In this document: piece after piece, positions 54,407-63,999 of the stretch
Layout of the letters: each line of letters opens with the position of its first letter
Numbering within the stretch: the first letter of the stretch is position 1
From: Prevotella sp. P5-108
GTDB lineage: Bacteria; Bacteroidota; Bacteroidia; Bacteroidales; Bacteroidaceae
Assembly: GCF_002251385.1 (NCBI RefSeq)
Contig: NZ_NPJJ01000018.1
Span: 1 to 64,000, forward strand
Direction: 5' to 3'
DNA length: 64,000 nucleotides
Position numbers and translations under genes: made by a program
Notes under the pieces: generated by a model
The model's input: only the letters and a program-made list of their open reading frames with translations
Database searches by the model: none
Told to the model about the DNA's origin: nothing

Positions 54407-55747
54407 ATGAAACAACTGTATATAGAGACCTACGGATGCCAGATGAACGTGGCAGACTCTGAGGTGGTGGCTTCCATCATGAAGATGGCGGGCTATGACC
54501 TGTGTGACAATGAGGCCGACGCCGACGCCATTTTCCTCAACACCTGTAGCATACGCGAGAACGCTGAAAACAAGATATACAACCGGCTCGAGACCCTCCA
54601 TGCCGAGCAGAAGAAGGGCCGCAGCCTCATCCTGGGTGTACTGGGATGTATGGCAGAGCGCGTCAAGGACGAACTCATTGACCACCACCACGCCAATCTG
54701 GTATGCGGGCCCGACAGCTATCTCAATCTGCCCGACATGATGGCGCAGTGCGAGACCGGCCACAATGCCATCGACATCGCCCTGAGCAAGACCGAGACCT
54801 ACCGGGATGTAATCCCGCAGCGTATAGGCCTCGCCCACATCAGCGGATTTGTCAGCATCATGCGCGGATGCAACAACTTCTGCCACTACTGCATCGTGCC
54901 CTACACCCGAGGCCGCGAGCGCTCACGCGATGTCGACAGCATCCTGCGCGAGGTGGCCGACCTGCGCGACCGGGGCTTCCGCGAGGTGACGCTGCTTGGC
55001 CAGAACGTCAATTCCTATGGACTCTCGCCCGCCGGCAAGCGCGAGGAGGGCTCCACATCCTTCGCCCAGCTGCTGCGGCTTGTGGCGCGCTCGGTGCCCG
55101 ATATGCGCGTTCGCTTTACCACCTCCAACCCCGAGGATATGACCGACGACATACTCTACGCCATTGCCGAGGAGCCCAATCTCTGCCACCACATACATTT
55201 CCCGGCACAGAGCGGCTCCAACAAGATACTCCATCTGATGAACCGCAAGTACACCCGCGAGGACTATCTGGAGCGCATAGCCGCCATACGGCGCATCATA
55301 CCCGACTGCGGCATATCTACCGACCTCTTTGTGGGCTACCACGACGAGACCGAGGAAGACCACGAGCTCACCCTCTCGCTCGTACGCGAGGTGGGCTTCG
55401 ACAGCGCCTTCATGTTCAAGTACTCCGAGCGCCCCGGCACCTACGCCTCCAAGCATCTGCCCGACAATGTGCCCGAGGAGGTCAAGATTGCCCGACTCAA
55501 CCAGCTCATACAGCTCCAGACCGAGGTCAGCGCCGAGCAGAACCGCAAGGATGTGGGCCGCGAGTTCGACGTGCTGCTCGAGAGCGTGAGCAAGCGCAGC
55601 CGCGAACAGCTCATGGGACGCACCCCGCAAAACAAGGCGGTAGTTGTGGACAAGGGCACCCACCACGTGGGCGAAACCATACGCGTACGCATCACCGGCA
55701 GCACCAGCGCCACACTCTTCGGCGAAGAAATACACGCCGAGGCGTAA
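54407..55747 (+). CDS. miaB: tRNA-2-methylthio-N6-dimethylallyladenosine synthase MiaB
   Basis: This radical-SAM enzyme adds a methylthio group to adenosine 37 of tRNAs. The 446 residues hold two Fe-S clusters: the auxiliary one bound by C11 (GCQMNVADSE), C47 (NTCSIRENAENK) and C81 (GCMAER), and the SAM cluster by C155, C159, C162 (GCNNFCHYCIVPYTRGRERSR). A C-terminal TRAM domain (about 375-440) binds tRNA. The SIRENAE and YTRGRERSR motifs favour MiaB over RimO or MtaB. Spacing is 24 nt from PAP2. It depends on Fe-S supply, linking it functionally to the suf genes elsewhere. Confidence 0.95.
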   Translation: MKQLYIETYGCQMNVADSEVVASIMKMAGYDLCDNEADADAIFLNTCSIRENAENKIYNRLETLHAEQKKGRSLILGVLGCMAERVKDELIDHHHANLVCGPDSYLNLPDMMAQCETGHNAIDIALSKTETYRDVIPQRIGLAHISGFVSIMRGCNNFCHYCIVPYTRGRERSRDVDSILREVADLRDRGFREVTLLGQNVNSYGLSPAGKREEGSTSFAQLLRLVARSVPDMRVRFTTSNPEDMTDDILYAIAEEPNLCHHIHFPAQSGSNKILHLMNRKYTREDYLERIAAIRRIIPDCGISTDLFVGYHDETEEDHELTLSLVREVGFDSAFMFKYSERPGTYASKHLPDNVPEEVKIARLNQLIQLQTEVSAEQNRKDVGREFDVLLESVSKRSREQLMGRTPQNKAVVVDKGTHHVGETIRVRITGSTSATLFGEEIHAEA

Positions 55748-55761
55748 AAAACATTACCCCT

Positions 55762-55796
55762 TTTGTTGTTTTATATTCATAAATGACATACCTTTG
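55762..55796 (+). promoter_or_regulatory. Promoter close to the ABC exporter start
   Basis: TACCTTTG (55789-55796) fits TAnnTTTG, with TTTG at 55762-55765 (23-nt spacer, slightly long). The box ends only 5 nt before the ATG at 55802, which would place the transcript start at or next to the start codon. Confidence 0.6.
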
Positions 55797-55801
55797 TAAT
55801 T

Positions 55802-57631
55802 ATGAAAGAGTTTTTACAAATTATCAGACGGTTCGTACCGCCCTATAAGCGTTATCTGGTAGGCTCGGTGATATTCAATATCCTGGCAGCCATACTCAAC
55901 ATCTTCTCGTTTGCAGCCATCATCCCCATCCTGCAGATACTCTTCGACGTCAAGGGACATGCCACAGCCACCCACCTCATGGATTGGGGCAGCGGCAACA
56001 TCAAGGACGTGCTGTCCAACAATGCCGACTACTACGTGCGCGAACTGATCAGCATCACCAACCCCGTGACCACTCTGCTGCTGATAGGTCTGATTCTCAC
56101 CTTCATGACCTTCCTCAAGACGGCCGCCTACTTCCTGTCCTCGGCAGCCATCATCCCTATGCGTACAGGCGTGGTGCGCGACATCCGCAACTCGCTGTAC
56201 AAGAAGATTACCTCTCTGTCGCTCGGCTTCTTCAGCGAAGAGCGTAAGGGCGACATCATCGCCCGCATGAGCGGCGACGTGCAGGAGATTGAGAACAGCA
56301 TCATGGCCTGGATAGACATGCTCATCAAGAACCCCATCCTTATACTCTTCTACTTCTGCGCCCTGCTCTTCATCTCGTGGAAGCTCACCCTCTTCACCCT
56401 CTGCTTCGTGCCCCTCTTCGGATGGTTTATGGGCGTGGTGGGACGCAAGCTCAAGGCCAGCAGCATCAAAGTCCAGGCGCTATGGAGCGACACCATGAGC
56501 CAGGTCGAGGAGACCCTCGGCGGACTGCGCATCATCAAGGCCTTCTGCGCCGAGGAGAAGATGAACCAGCGTTTCGACCGCACCAACTCCAGCTACCGTG
56601 ACAACCTCGCCCGCGTGCAGGTGCGCCAGCAGGCCGCCCACCCCATGAGCGAGTTCCTGGGCACACTCATGATAGTCATCGTGCTGTGGTTTGGCGGCAT
56701 CATGGTGCTGCGCAGCCACGTCATGACGGGCCCCACATTCATCTACTACCTCGTCATCCTCTACTCCATCATCAACCCGCTCAAGGAGTTCTCGCGCGCC
56801 AGCTACAACATCCCCAAGGGTCTGGCCAGCATGGAGCGCATCGACCGCATACTCAATGCCGAGATAGACATCCGCGAGAAGAGCGACCCCGTACACATCA
56901 GCGGGCTGGAGCACCAGATTGAGTTCCGCCACGTGTCCTTCCGCTACGACCAGCAGTGGGTGCTGCGCGACATCAACCTCGTCATACCCAAGGGCAAGAC
57001 CATCGCGATCGTGGGACAGAGCGGCTCGGGCAAGTCTACCCTGCTCGACCTCATCCCCCGTTACTACGATGTGCAGGAGGGCGAGGTGCTCATCGACGGC
57101 ATCAATGTCAAGGACCTGGGCATACACGACCTGCGACAGCTCATCGGCAATGTCAACCAGGAGGCCATCCTCTTCAACGACTCGTTCTACAACAACATCA
57201 CCTTCGGCGTGAGCAACGCCACCAAGGAAGAGGTAGAGCGCGCCGCACGCATAGCCAATGCCTATGAGTTCATCACCGAGTCAGAGCACGGCTTCGATAC
57301 CAACATCGGCGACCGCGGCGGACGACTCAGCGGCGGACAGCGACAGCGCGTCAGCATAGCCCGCGCCATACTCAAGAACCCGCCCATACTCATCCTCGAC
57401 GAGGCCACCTCGGCACTCGACACCGAGAGCGAGCGACTGGTTCAGGAGGCGCTGGAGCGACTCATGAAGACGCGCACAACCATCGCCGTAGCCCACCGAC
57501 TCTCTACCATCAAGAGCAGCGACGAAATCTGCGTGCTCCACGAGGGCCGTATCGTAGAGCGGGGTACCCACGACGAGCTGCTCCAGATAGACGGCTATTA
57601 CAAGAAGCTGCACGACATGCAGCAGGTTTAA
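55802..57631 (+). CDS. MsbA-like ABC exporter (fused TM and ATPase)
   Basis: The 609-residue half-transporter functions as a homodimer. Six membrane helices fill about 20-330. The ATPase domain has Walker A GQSGSGKST (405-413), signature LSGGQ (509-513), Walker B ILILDEATSALD (529-540) and the H-loop in TIAVAHRLSTIKSSD. Type IV exporters of this kind flip lipid A or export drugs or peptides. Its position before an LpxL-like acyltransferase (16 nt) makes lipid A-core flipping likely. It may have its own near-leaderless promoter besides read-through from miaB (54-nt gap). Confidence 0.9.
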   Translation: MKEFLQIIRRFVPPYKRYLVGSVIFNILAAILNIFSFAAIIPILQILFDVKGHATATHLMDWGSGNIKDVLSNNADYYVRELISITNPVTTLLLIGLILTFMTFLKTAAYFLSSAAIIPMRTGVVRDIRNSLYKKITSLSLGFFSEERKGDIIARMSGDVQEIENSIMAWIDMLIKNPILILFYFCALLFISWKLTLFTLCFVPLFGWFMGVVGRKLKASSIKVQALWSDTMSQVEETLGGLRIIKAFCAEEKMNQRFDRTNSSYRDNLARVQVRQQAAHPMSEFLGTLMIVIVLWFGGIMVLRSHVMTGPTFIYYLVILYSIINPLKEFSRASYNIPKGLASMERIDRILNAEIDIREKSDPVHISGLEHQIEFRHVSFRYDQQWVLRDINLVIPKGKTIAIVGQSGSGKSTLLDLIPRYYDVQEGEVLIDGINVKDLGIHDLRQLIGNVNQEAILFNDSFYNNITFGVSNATKEEVERAARIANAYEFITESEHGFDTNIGDRGGRLSGGQRQRVSIARAILKNPPILILDEATSALDTESERLVQEALERLMKTRTTIAVAHRLSTIKSSDEICVLHEGRIVERGTHDELLQIDGYYKKLHDMQQV

Positions 57632-57647
57632 CCCCACGACTACCACT

Positions 57648-58637
57648 ATGATGCGTATCTTATACAAGTTCATCTTCGGACTGCTCTACCTGCTCTCGCT
57701 GCTCCCGCTACGGGTACTCTACATCGTGTCAGATTTCTTCTATCTGCTCGTCTACCACGTTGTGGGCTACCGCAAGCGACTCGTGCGCAGGCATCTGGCA
57801 GAGTCGTTCCCCGAGAAGTCCGAGACACAGCGCCGCGCCATAGAACGGGGCTTCTACTCATGGTTCTGCGACTATCTGGTCGAGACCATCAAGCTCCTCT
57901 CCATCAACCGCCGATGGATGATGCGCCACATGCGCTTCACCGGAACAGACAAGGTCAACGAGGCCATCGAGCGCGGACAGTCCGTGGGCATCTATCTCGG
58001 ACATTTCTGCAACTGGGAGTGGATTACCTCACTACCCTTGTGGGTGACACAGGCAGCACAGTGCACACAGATATACCATGTACTGGAGAATAAGGAGTTC
58101 GACCGCCTCTTCCTGCATCTGCGCTCGCGCTTCGGGTCTGAGAGCATACCTATGGCAGAGACTCTGAGACGCATCGCGCGCTACCGTGCCGAGCACCAGC
58201 CTATCATCATGGGATATATATCCGACCAGATACCCTTCTGGAACAACATCCACCACTGGCTCGACTTCCTCCACCACGATACGCCTGTGCTCACGGGCAC
58301 CGAGAAGATAATGCGAGGCACCCGGCAGGCAGTCTTCTACATCGACGTGCGCCGCATACGACGCGGATACTACGAGGCTCACTTCGTGCCTATCACCGAC
58401 CATCCCGAGCAGACCACCGAGTGGCAGCTCACCGACCGCTACTTCCAGCTGCTTGAGGCGTCGATACGCCGGCAGCCCGAGTGCTATCTCTGGACCCACA
58501 ACCGCTGGAAGCGCAGCCACGAGGAATACAATCTGAGGCTCGACCCCACCACAGGCATCGTCAACCTTACCGACTCGGTCGAAGAGCTGAGACGCAAGCG
58601 CAACGCTGCAGCAGCGCAAGACAACAACCCACTATAA
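57648..58637 (+). CDS. LpxL/HtrB-type lipid A acyltransferase
   Basis: The 329-residue membrane-bound protein has an N-terminal helix (about 8-38) and the acyltransferase dyad H119-x4-E124 in GIYLGHFCNWEW, where most family members read GHFGNWE. Further family motifs are RGTRQAVFYIDVRR and PECYLWTHNRWKR near the C terminus. It adds a secondary acyl chain to lipid A on the cytoplasmic face. It lies 16 nt after the MsbA-like gene. The C terminus ends in an Ala/Gln-rich tail. Confidence 0.9.
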   Translation: MMRILYKFIFGLLYLLSLLPLRVLYIVSDFFYLLVYHVVGYRKRLVRRHLAESFPEKSETQRRAIERGFYSWFCDYLVETIKLLSINRRWMMRHMRFTGTDKVNEAIERGQSVGIYLGHFCNWEWITSLPLWVTQAAQCTQIYHVLENKEFDRLFLHLRSRFGSESIPMAETLRRIARYRAEHQPIIMGYISDQIPFWNNIHHWLDFLHHDTPVLTGTEKIMRGTRQAVFYIDVRRIRRGYYEAHFVPITDHPEQTTEWQLTDRYFQLLEASIRRQPECYLWTHNRWKRSHEEYNLRLDPTTGIVNLTDSVEELRRKRNAAAAQDNNPL

Positions 58638-58698
58638 ACCCAAACATATATAAAACCCCTTTTACACCAGTAGGATAAAAATATACTATTTATAGAGG

Positions 58699-58712
58699 AA
58701 ATCGGTCATTAG
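58699..58712 (+). repeat. Left 14-bp inverted repeat near the DinD-like gene
   Basis: AAATCGGTCATTAG is repeated exactly in inverted orientation at 59782-59795. It lies in a 252-bp non-coding gap (58638-58889) that otherwise holds AT-rich DNA and the hairpin at 58812-58843. Confidence 0.55.
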
Positions 58713-58811
58713 AGGTTGATTATTTGTGGTCATAACCTAACGCTTTTTACACTCAATCAATAACATTCTCCAAGTTTTGATTAGAGTGGGGCTTACTTTT
58801 TGAAGAAACAA

Positions 58812-58843
58812 GCCCGAAATCCCATTTTCAGAGGACTCCGGGC
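58812..58843 (-). terminator. Hairpin after the DinD-like gene
   Basis: GCCCGAAATCCC (58812-58823) can pair with GGACTCCGGGC (58833-58843) using two G-U pairs. On the minus strand the stem leads into TTGTTTCTT, about 47 nt after the stop. Confidence 0.45.
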
Positions 58844-58889
58844 GAGGTATTTGTGCTCTTTAGAGTTTTAGCGGACAGCAAAAATATTC

Positions 58890-59726
58890 TTATTCATCGT
58901 TATCTTCTATATTTGGCAGATAATCACTGGCTTTAGCCTGTGTTATCACTCCGTGTCCCAGCTTTGACTCCAACTGCGTGCGTGCCGCTTTCGCCACGCT
59001 GCCACCATCCTTAGCAACTTGCTTCTGCTGATGGAATCCATTAGGGTTGCGCTGTTTGGACAACTCCGTGGCAGATGCCTCGGCAAGCATATTGAGAGCT
59101 ATCTCCATGTTGGTCATATTGTCGCGCAGGCTTTCCTTCTTCAAGCCTTTGAAACTCTTGTACTGTTTGGTCGTCATTCCGCTCCACTCTTGGGTAATGA
59201 TGTCGGTAAGAGAAGCATATTGCAGGCCTTGCTGTACACCAGTGCGTGCCCATTCATCGGTGAGTTCTTTTCTGATTTCTATAGACTTAATACGCTGGTT
59301 TATCCAAGCATCGGAATATCCCAAACGTTTGTAGTCAACAATGGCTTGGTCTATGCTCTTTTCAGGATCCTGCATCTGTTCCAAACGAGTGCTTGCCACC
59401 TGTGCCATCCATACCTTGAAAGGCTCTGCCTTCGGTGAAGGAATCGACTGGATAATGCGGAAGAGTTGCTCAGTGTCGGCAACGTCAGTCATGCGCAATT
59501 TGCCGTCTGAGGCACGAAGTTTTAACCCGTGACAATTTGTCACGGTTTCATTACCTTCTTTTTTGAGCCTCTGCTTCAGCTTTCTCCAATAAGCATTGGC
59601 ATCTTTGCTGTCAGTCAGCACACCGCATACATCCACAATGGAGAAATACCATTTTTCCTCCTTATCGTCCCATACAGTGCGCACCTTCTTTTCTTCAAAT
59701 AGTTGAAGAGATTCCTTCTTCGTCAT
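58890..59726 (-). CDS. dinD: DinD-like protein with BRO N-terminal domain
   Basis: The 278 residues match DinD in length and order. A Bro-N-like domain (about 8-110, with VRTVWDDKEEKWYFSIVDVCGVLTDS and KLRMTDVADTEQLFRIIQSIPSPKAEPFK) is followed by a helical region with YKRLGYSDAWINQRIKSIEIRKELTDEW and LTDIITQEWSGMTTKQYK. E. coli DinD is an SOS gene reported to affect RecA filaments; BRO domains are also common in phage antirepressors. The gene is AT-rich relative to its neighbours and stands alone between short inverted repeats, suggesting acquisition. No clear LexA site was found upstream. Confidence 0.82.
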   Translation of the reverse strand: MTKKESLQLFEEKKVRTVWDDKEEKWYFSIVDVCGVLTDSKDANAYWRKLKQRLKKEGNETVTNCHGLKLRASDGKLRMTDVADTEQLFRIIQSIPSPKAEPFKVWMAQVASTRLEQMQDPEKSIDQAIVDYKRLGYSDAWINQRIKSIEIRKELTDEWARTGVQQGLQYASLTDIITQEWSGMTTKQYKSFKGLKKESLRDNMTNMEIALNMLAEASATELSKQRNPNGFHQQKQVAKDGGSVAKAARTQLESKLGHGVITQAKASDYLPNIEDNDE

Positions 59727-59781
59727 ATTATTCTATTTCATTATCATATTGTCAATCAATGTTATCTTCTCTAAGCAAGCC

Positions 59782-59795
59782 CTAATGACCGATTT
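59782..59795 (-). repeat. Right 14-bp inverted repeat near the DinD-like gene
   Basis: CTAATGACCGATTT on the plus strand is the exact complement of 58699-58712. Together the copies bound about 1.1 kb. Confidence 0.55.
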
Positions 59796-59845
59796 TGGGG
59801 TAATTGTGGTTATTGAGCTTGTGCCCCCTTTGACGGTCTATCGCC

Positions 59846-62545
59846 CTACCTGATGGCGGTGCTTACCTCATAGGTGCCCGAACCATAGTGGCGCGTGTCG
59901 TAGGTGCCTCCACGCTGGGGGATGCACACTTCGGCAGTAGTATTGGCAGGGATGGTAAACTGCCAGTGCAGCATATTGCCGTCTCTACGCCAGCGGCTCT
60001 CTATGAGACCATAGGGCGAGCGGTGGGTGGCATTGACATGAGTGAGACCCTCTGGGATGCGGGGCTGCAGGCGTATGTGACTGTAGCCGCGGCTGTCGCT
60101 GGTCTGACCGATGCCCGCCAGATACTGGTAGTACCAGATGACGAGGTCGCCCAGGAGCATGATATGGTTGCCGGAGTTCATGCGTGGGTTGGCGGTGTCG
60201 CCGTTCCACAGTTCCCAGATGGTGGTGGCGCCGTGGTCGGTCATGAATCCCCAACTGGGATAGGTGCGGTTGGTGGCGAGGGTATAGGCTATGTCGCCAC
60301 GCCCATAGTCGGTGAGTCCGCGCATGATCTCCTGCGTGCCCAGCACACCGGTAGAGATATGGGGAGTGCCGGCGGCGGTCATCTTGGCTACCACCTGGCC
60401 AAACACTCTATCGGCCTCGCCCTCGGGCACCAGCCCCCAGCGCAGCGCCAGGATGTTGGCGGTCACCGTGTTGTTGTCATACCAGCCCTTGTCGGCATGG
60501 TAGAAGCGGCGGTTGAACGCCTCGCGCGTCTCCCTGCCCATCTCCTGCCACAGCGCCACATCGGCGGTCTTGCCCGCTATCCCGGCAAAGCGCTCCATGA
60601 GCCGGCACAGCCGGTAGTAGGCTGCCGTGGCGAGCACGGGACCACGCGTGATGCGTGTAGAGTCCTTGGAGTGTATGAGTTCGGGGCTTTCGGGCGGCAG
60701 ACACCAGTCTCCGTAGACATCGCGGGTGATGATGCCGTGGTCATCGTAGCGGTTTTTGAGATGCAGCATGAACATCTTCATCGGCTCATAGGCCTCGCGG
60801 ATGGGCTGCGAGTCACCATACTGCTCGTCGAGCATCGCTGCCACGGTGTACCACGCCATGGGCCAGGTCACATTGTCACTGTATACGCTCCAGTAGCGCG
60901 GTGCGATGTCGCTCACCACACTGTCGGCACGCTGCGTAAGCGTGATGTCGCGCACCCATTTGGCGTAGAGCTGGTGGGCGTCGTAGATATAACTGGCGCC
61001 ATAAGACCCTGTGGCGTGGTCGCCGAGCCATCCCAGCCGCTCGTCGCGCTGCGGACAATCGGTGGGTATGCCACGGTAGTTGCCGCGAATGCCCCAGACG
61101 GCGCAGTGGTAGACGGCGTTGATGGTGGGGTCAGAGGTGTCGAAGGTGCCGGTGGTGGCCATGCGGTCGTAGACCACCCGCCCCTGGATGTCGGCAAGCG
61201 ATGGCTGGCGCTTGAAGCCGCTCAGCTCGACAAACCTGAAGCCGTGGAGGGTAAACCTCGGCTCCCAGGTAGCAGCCTTGTGGGCGCTCACGTAGGTGTC
61301 GGTGACGAGCGCCGTGCGCAGATTGAGCATGAAGAGCGAGTCGCGGTCCTTCATGCGCTCGGCAAAGCGCAGCCGCAGCGTGTCGCCCTCGTCGCCGCGC
61401 AGTCTGATGCGCAGCCTTCCCACCATGTTCTGCCCCATATCCATGATATAGCGGCCGTCGGCAGTACGGTAGATGGAGCGTGGCGCCACGCTGTCCATCA
61501 CCTCGATGTTGGGGTTGATCTGTGCGCGCACCACGGGCGCCGGAGTCTTGACGCGCTCGGCTTGCCGCCAGCGGCTGTCGTCATATCCGGCGAGGCTCCA
61601 GCCCGGCATCTCGCGGGTGGCGTCGTAACGCTCGCCGTCAAACTCGTTGTTGGTCTGTATGGGGCCGTCGGCCATCATGCGCCACGAGGTGTCGGTGGCG
61701 ATCACCGTCTGGCGGCCGTCGGTGGTGGTCACCACGAGCTGGGCCAGGAGCCGTGGCAGCCCGAAGCCGCGCATGCCGGGGTTGCGCATGGCCATGAAGC
61801 GGCCGTTGCCCAGCACCACGCCTATGGCGTTGGCTCCGCGCCTGACCTCGCGGGTCACATCAAAGGTATTGTACATCACCTCGCGGTCGTAGTTGGTGGG
61901 TCCGGGGGCAAGCACCTGCGTGCCTATGCGGTGTCCGTTGATGTAGGCTTCGTAGAGTCCCAGTCCGCTGATGTAGAGCACGGCGCTCCTTACGCGCCCC
62001 GCGATGCTGAAGTCGCGGCGCAGATAGCGGGCGTTGATGCGGGTGCGTCGGTCCTTGGGCGCCTCGACATCAGAGTCGAAGCTGCCACCTATCCACAGGG
62101 CACGCCACTCGGTGCGGTCCATCAGGCCAGTGAGCCAGTTGCCCACGCGGCTCACGGCGCTGCCGGCTGTGGTCTGGCTCTCTATCTGGTAGTAGTAGCG
62201 GGTGCCGCTGGCGAGCGGCTGTCCTGCATAGTCGATGTAGAGCTGGCGGTCAGAGTTCTGGCATCCGGAGTCCCAGATGTCGGCTTTGCCCTTGCGCAGC
62301 AGCTGTGGCGACGATGCCACGCGTATGCGGTAAGCCGTCTGCTTGACGTTGGGCACAGAGGCATCAAGCTGCCAGCTGAAGCGTGGTCGGGGGCAGTCTA
62401 TGCCCTCGGCGTGGTCGAGCCCCTCGACGCGGGTGGCTGTCACCGCCACAGCGGGCTTGCCCTTGGCGGGGGCAGCAACGGCATTGGTGGCTCCGGCCAT
62501 CGCCGAAACCACCAATAGGGTCAATGATAGGAATGTGTATTTCAT
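59846..62545 (-). CDS. GH78 alpha-L-rhamnosidase
   Basis: The 899-residue secreted enzyme releases L-rhamnose from plant polysaccharides or glycosides. After a signal peptide (about 1-24) come a fibronectin-like domain (about 33-140), beta-sandwich domains with LYISGLGLYEAYINGHRIG (188-206), a rhamnose-binding type module, and the (alpha/alpha)6 barrel. The barrel begins near 470 and carries the signature TDCPQRDERLGWLGD (495-509), with D496, R500, D501 and E502 at conserved catalytic positions. A C-terminal beta domain ends it. Its start overlaps the upstream gene by 4 nt (ATGA). Confidence 0.94.
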   Translation of the reverse strand: MKYTFLSLTLLVVSAMAGATNAVAAPAKGKPAVAVTATRVEGLDHAEGIDCPRPRFSWQLDASVPNVKQTAYRIRVASSPQLLRKGKADIWDSGCQNSDRQLYIDYAGQPLASGTRYYYQIESQTTAGSAVSRVGNWLTGLMDRTEWRALWIGGSFDSDVEAPKDRRTRINARYLRRDFSIAGRVRSAVLYISGLGLYEAYINGHRIGTQVLAPGPTNYDREVMYNTFDVTREVRRGANAIGVVLGNGRFMAMRNPGMRGFGLPRLLAQLVVTTTDGRQTVIATDTSWRMMADGPIQTNNEFDGERYDATREMPGWSLAGYDDSRWRQAERVKTPAPVVRAQINPNIEVMDSVAPRSIYRTADGRYIMDMGQNMVGRLRIRLRGDEGDTLRLRFAERMKDRDSLFMLNLRTALVTDTYVSAHKAATWEPRFTLHGFRFVELSGFKRQPSLADIQGRVVYDRMATTGTFDTSDPTINAVYHCAVWGIRGNYRGIPTDCPQRDERLGWLGDHATGSYGASYIYDAHQLYAKWVRDITLTQRADSVVSDIAPRYWSVYSDNVTWPMAWYTVAAMLDEQYGDSQPIREAYEPMKMFMLHLKNRYDDHGIITRDVYGDWCLPPESPELIHSKDSTRITRGPVLATAAYYRLCRLMERFAGIAGKTADVALWQEMGRETREAFNRRFYHADKGWYDNNTVTANILALRWGLVPEGEADRVFGQVVAKMTAAGTPHISTGVLGTQEIMRGLTDYGRGDIAYTLATNRTYPSWGFMTDHGATTIWELWNGDTANPRMNSGNHIMLLGDLVIWYYQYLAGIGQTSDSRGYSHIRLQPRIPEGLTHVNATHRSPYGLIESRWRRDGNMLHWQFTIPANTTAEVCIPQRGGTYDTRHYGSGTYEVSTAIR

Positions 62546-63999
62546 TTCTTCTTGTTTTTGTCCATCAACACTTTCATCCAGTAGCCACCGATAACCGAGC
62601 GGGCCTTAAATCCCTGCTGGCGGCCGGTCTTGGTGTTGTGCCAGTCACTGATGGGCACGCGTGTGGGCGTCTCGTTGACATAGGTGTAGACAGGCTCCAT
62701 GAGCGCCTCGAAGGTCTTGGCGTTGGGGGCCATACCCGCGAGCCACATGATCCAGTCGCTCTTGGTGTAGTCCTTACGACAGTCGAGCGGCAAGCCATAC
62801 TTGTTCTGCTTGGTGAGATAATACTTGAACTCGCGGTCCATCACCTTGTCCGAGAAGATATGGGTGCCCCACATCTTGTCCCACACGATGTTGTACTTCT
62901 GGCTCCAGGTGCCTTCGCGGTCGTAGGCGAGCCGGTAGTGGTCGCCCTCGCGCGCCATCTGCTCCCACTGCTTGCCCATCTCGCGGGCCTTGTCCATGTA
63001 GCGCTTGGCCACGTCGGCATTGCCGCGTATCTCTGCCATCTTAGCATAACCAGCCACACCCATGATGGCCTTGAGCGCCAGATTGGCGTTGTGTGCCCAG
63101 TGTCCGGCGAAGTCGTCGGTGCAGAGCTGGTTGGCGGGGTCGAGTCCGTGTTCTACCAGATAGTCGGCCCAGGTGGTGATGATGTCCCAGTAGCGGTCGG
63201 CGTAGGCTGTGTTGCCCTCGATGCGCGAGATTTCGGCGGCGAGGGTGAGCATATTGCCAGCCTCCTCGAGCGGCATGTCGGCTCCGTATACCTGGCCGTT
63301 GGCTATGGGATAGGTGCCCAGGTCGTGGGCGGCAAAGGGCTTGTCCCACCGGCCGCTGCGGCTATACTCGAAGATGCTGGTCATCATGGCCTTTACCAGT
63401 TCGGGATTGTATATCAGGAAGAGGGGGGCTGAGGGATAGGTGAGGTCGACGGTGTTGACACAGCCGTTGGACGCGTTCTCCTTGGAGAAGAAGAGCAGGT
63501 TGCCGTCGTTGTCTTCAAAGAGCTTGTGGGCTGCCATGACATGGCGGTAGGAGGCAGAGAGCAGCTCGGCGTAGTGCACGTTGCCTGCGGCGAGGGCGTC
63601 GTCGTAGATGCGCTTGTCGAGCAGGCGGCTGCGCTCCATGATATTCTGATAGTCTCTATGATAACGGTCGAAGGCGTCAAAGATAGTGGTGCGGCCGTCA
63701 CGTGCCCAGTAGCCTTTGTAGCGGTGGAACATATACTCGATGTCGAAAATCTCGTCGTAGCCTATCATCATATAGCTCTCGGCAGTAGAGACCTGACCCA
63801 GGTTGCGCATATAGGCGAGGGTGGGCACATCGTAGCTCTTGCGGCTTATCATCTCGGTCTGGGTCGCGAGCAGGGCACCTTTGCGTATGAAGGCGGTCAT
63901 CATGGCGGTGCTCTCGCCCAGGCTCACGGTACCATTGACGGCGGGCATGTAGAAGTAGCCCCAGTCGATGCACACTCCGTCGCCCTTGGTGGCAAGGAT
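62542..63999 (-). CDS. DUF4965/glutaminase A-like protein, 5' truncated
   Basis: The frame runs off the window edge, so the first part is missing; the leftmost visible residues are ILATKGDGVCIDWGYFYMPA. The rest matches the family annotated as glutaminase A with DUF4965 and DUF1793 six-hairpin domains: NLALKAIMGVAGYAKMAEI, YNIVWDKMWGTHIFSDKVM, YGLPLDCRKDYTKSDWIMW and the closing PISDWHNTKTGRQQGFKARS. The fold resembles GH15-like six-hairpin glycosidases, and glutaminase activity is established for few members. Translational overlap with the GH78 gene suggests a joint role in plant glycan use. Confidence 0.88.
   Translation of the reverse strand: MLATKGDGVCIDWGYFYMPAVNGTVSLGESTAMMTAFIRKGALLATQTEMISRKSYDVPTLAYMRNLGQVSTAESYMMIGYDEIFDIEYMFHRYKGYWARDGRTTIFDAFDRYHRDYQNIMERSRLLDKRIYDDALAAGNVHYAELLSASYRHVMAAHKLFEDNDGNLLFFSKENASNGCVNTVDLTYPSAPLFLIYNPELVKAMMTSIFEYSRSGRWDKPFAAHDLGTYPIANGQVYGADMPLEEAGNMLTLAAEISRIEGNTAYADRYWDIITTWADYLVEHGLDPANQLCTDDFAGHWAHNANLALKAIMGVAGYAKMAEIRGNADVAKRYMDKAREMGKQWEQMAREGDHYRLAYDREGTWSQKYNIVWDKMWGTHIFSDKVMDREFKYYLTKQNKYGLPLDCRKDYTKSDWIMWLAGMAPNAKTFEALMEPVYTYVNETPTRVPISDWHNTKTGRQQGFKARSVIGGYWMKVLMDKNKKK

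Noticed and set aside
59888..62518. Long plus-strand open frame antisense to the GH78 gene
   Set aside because: GC-rich shadow frame; its Val/Gly/His-rich product has no motif, while the minus strand encodes a full rhamnosidase.
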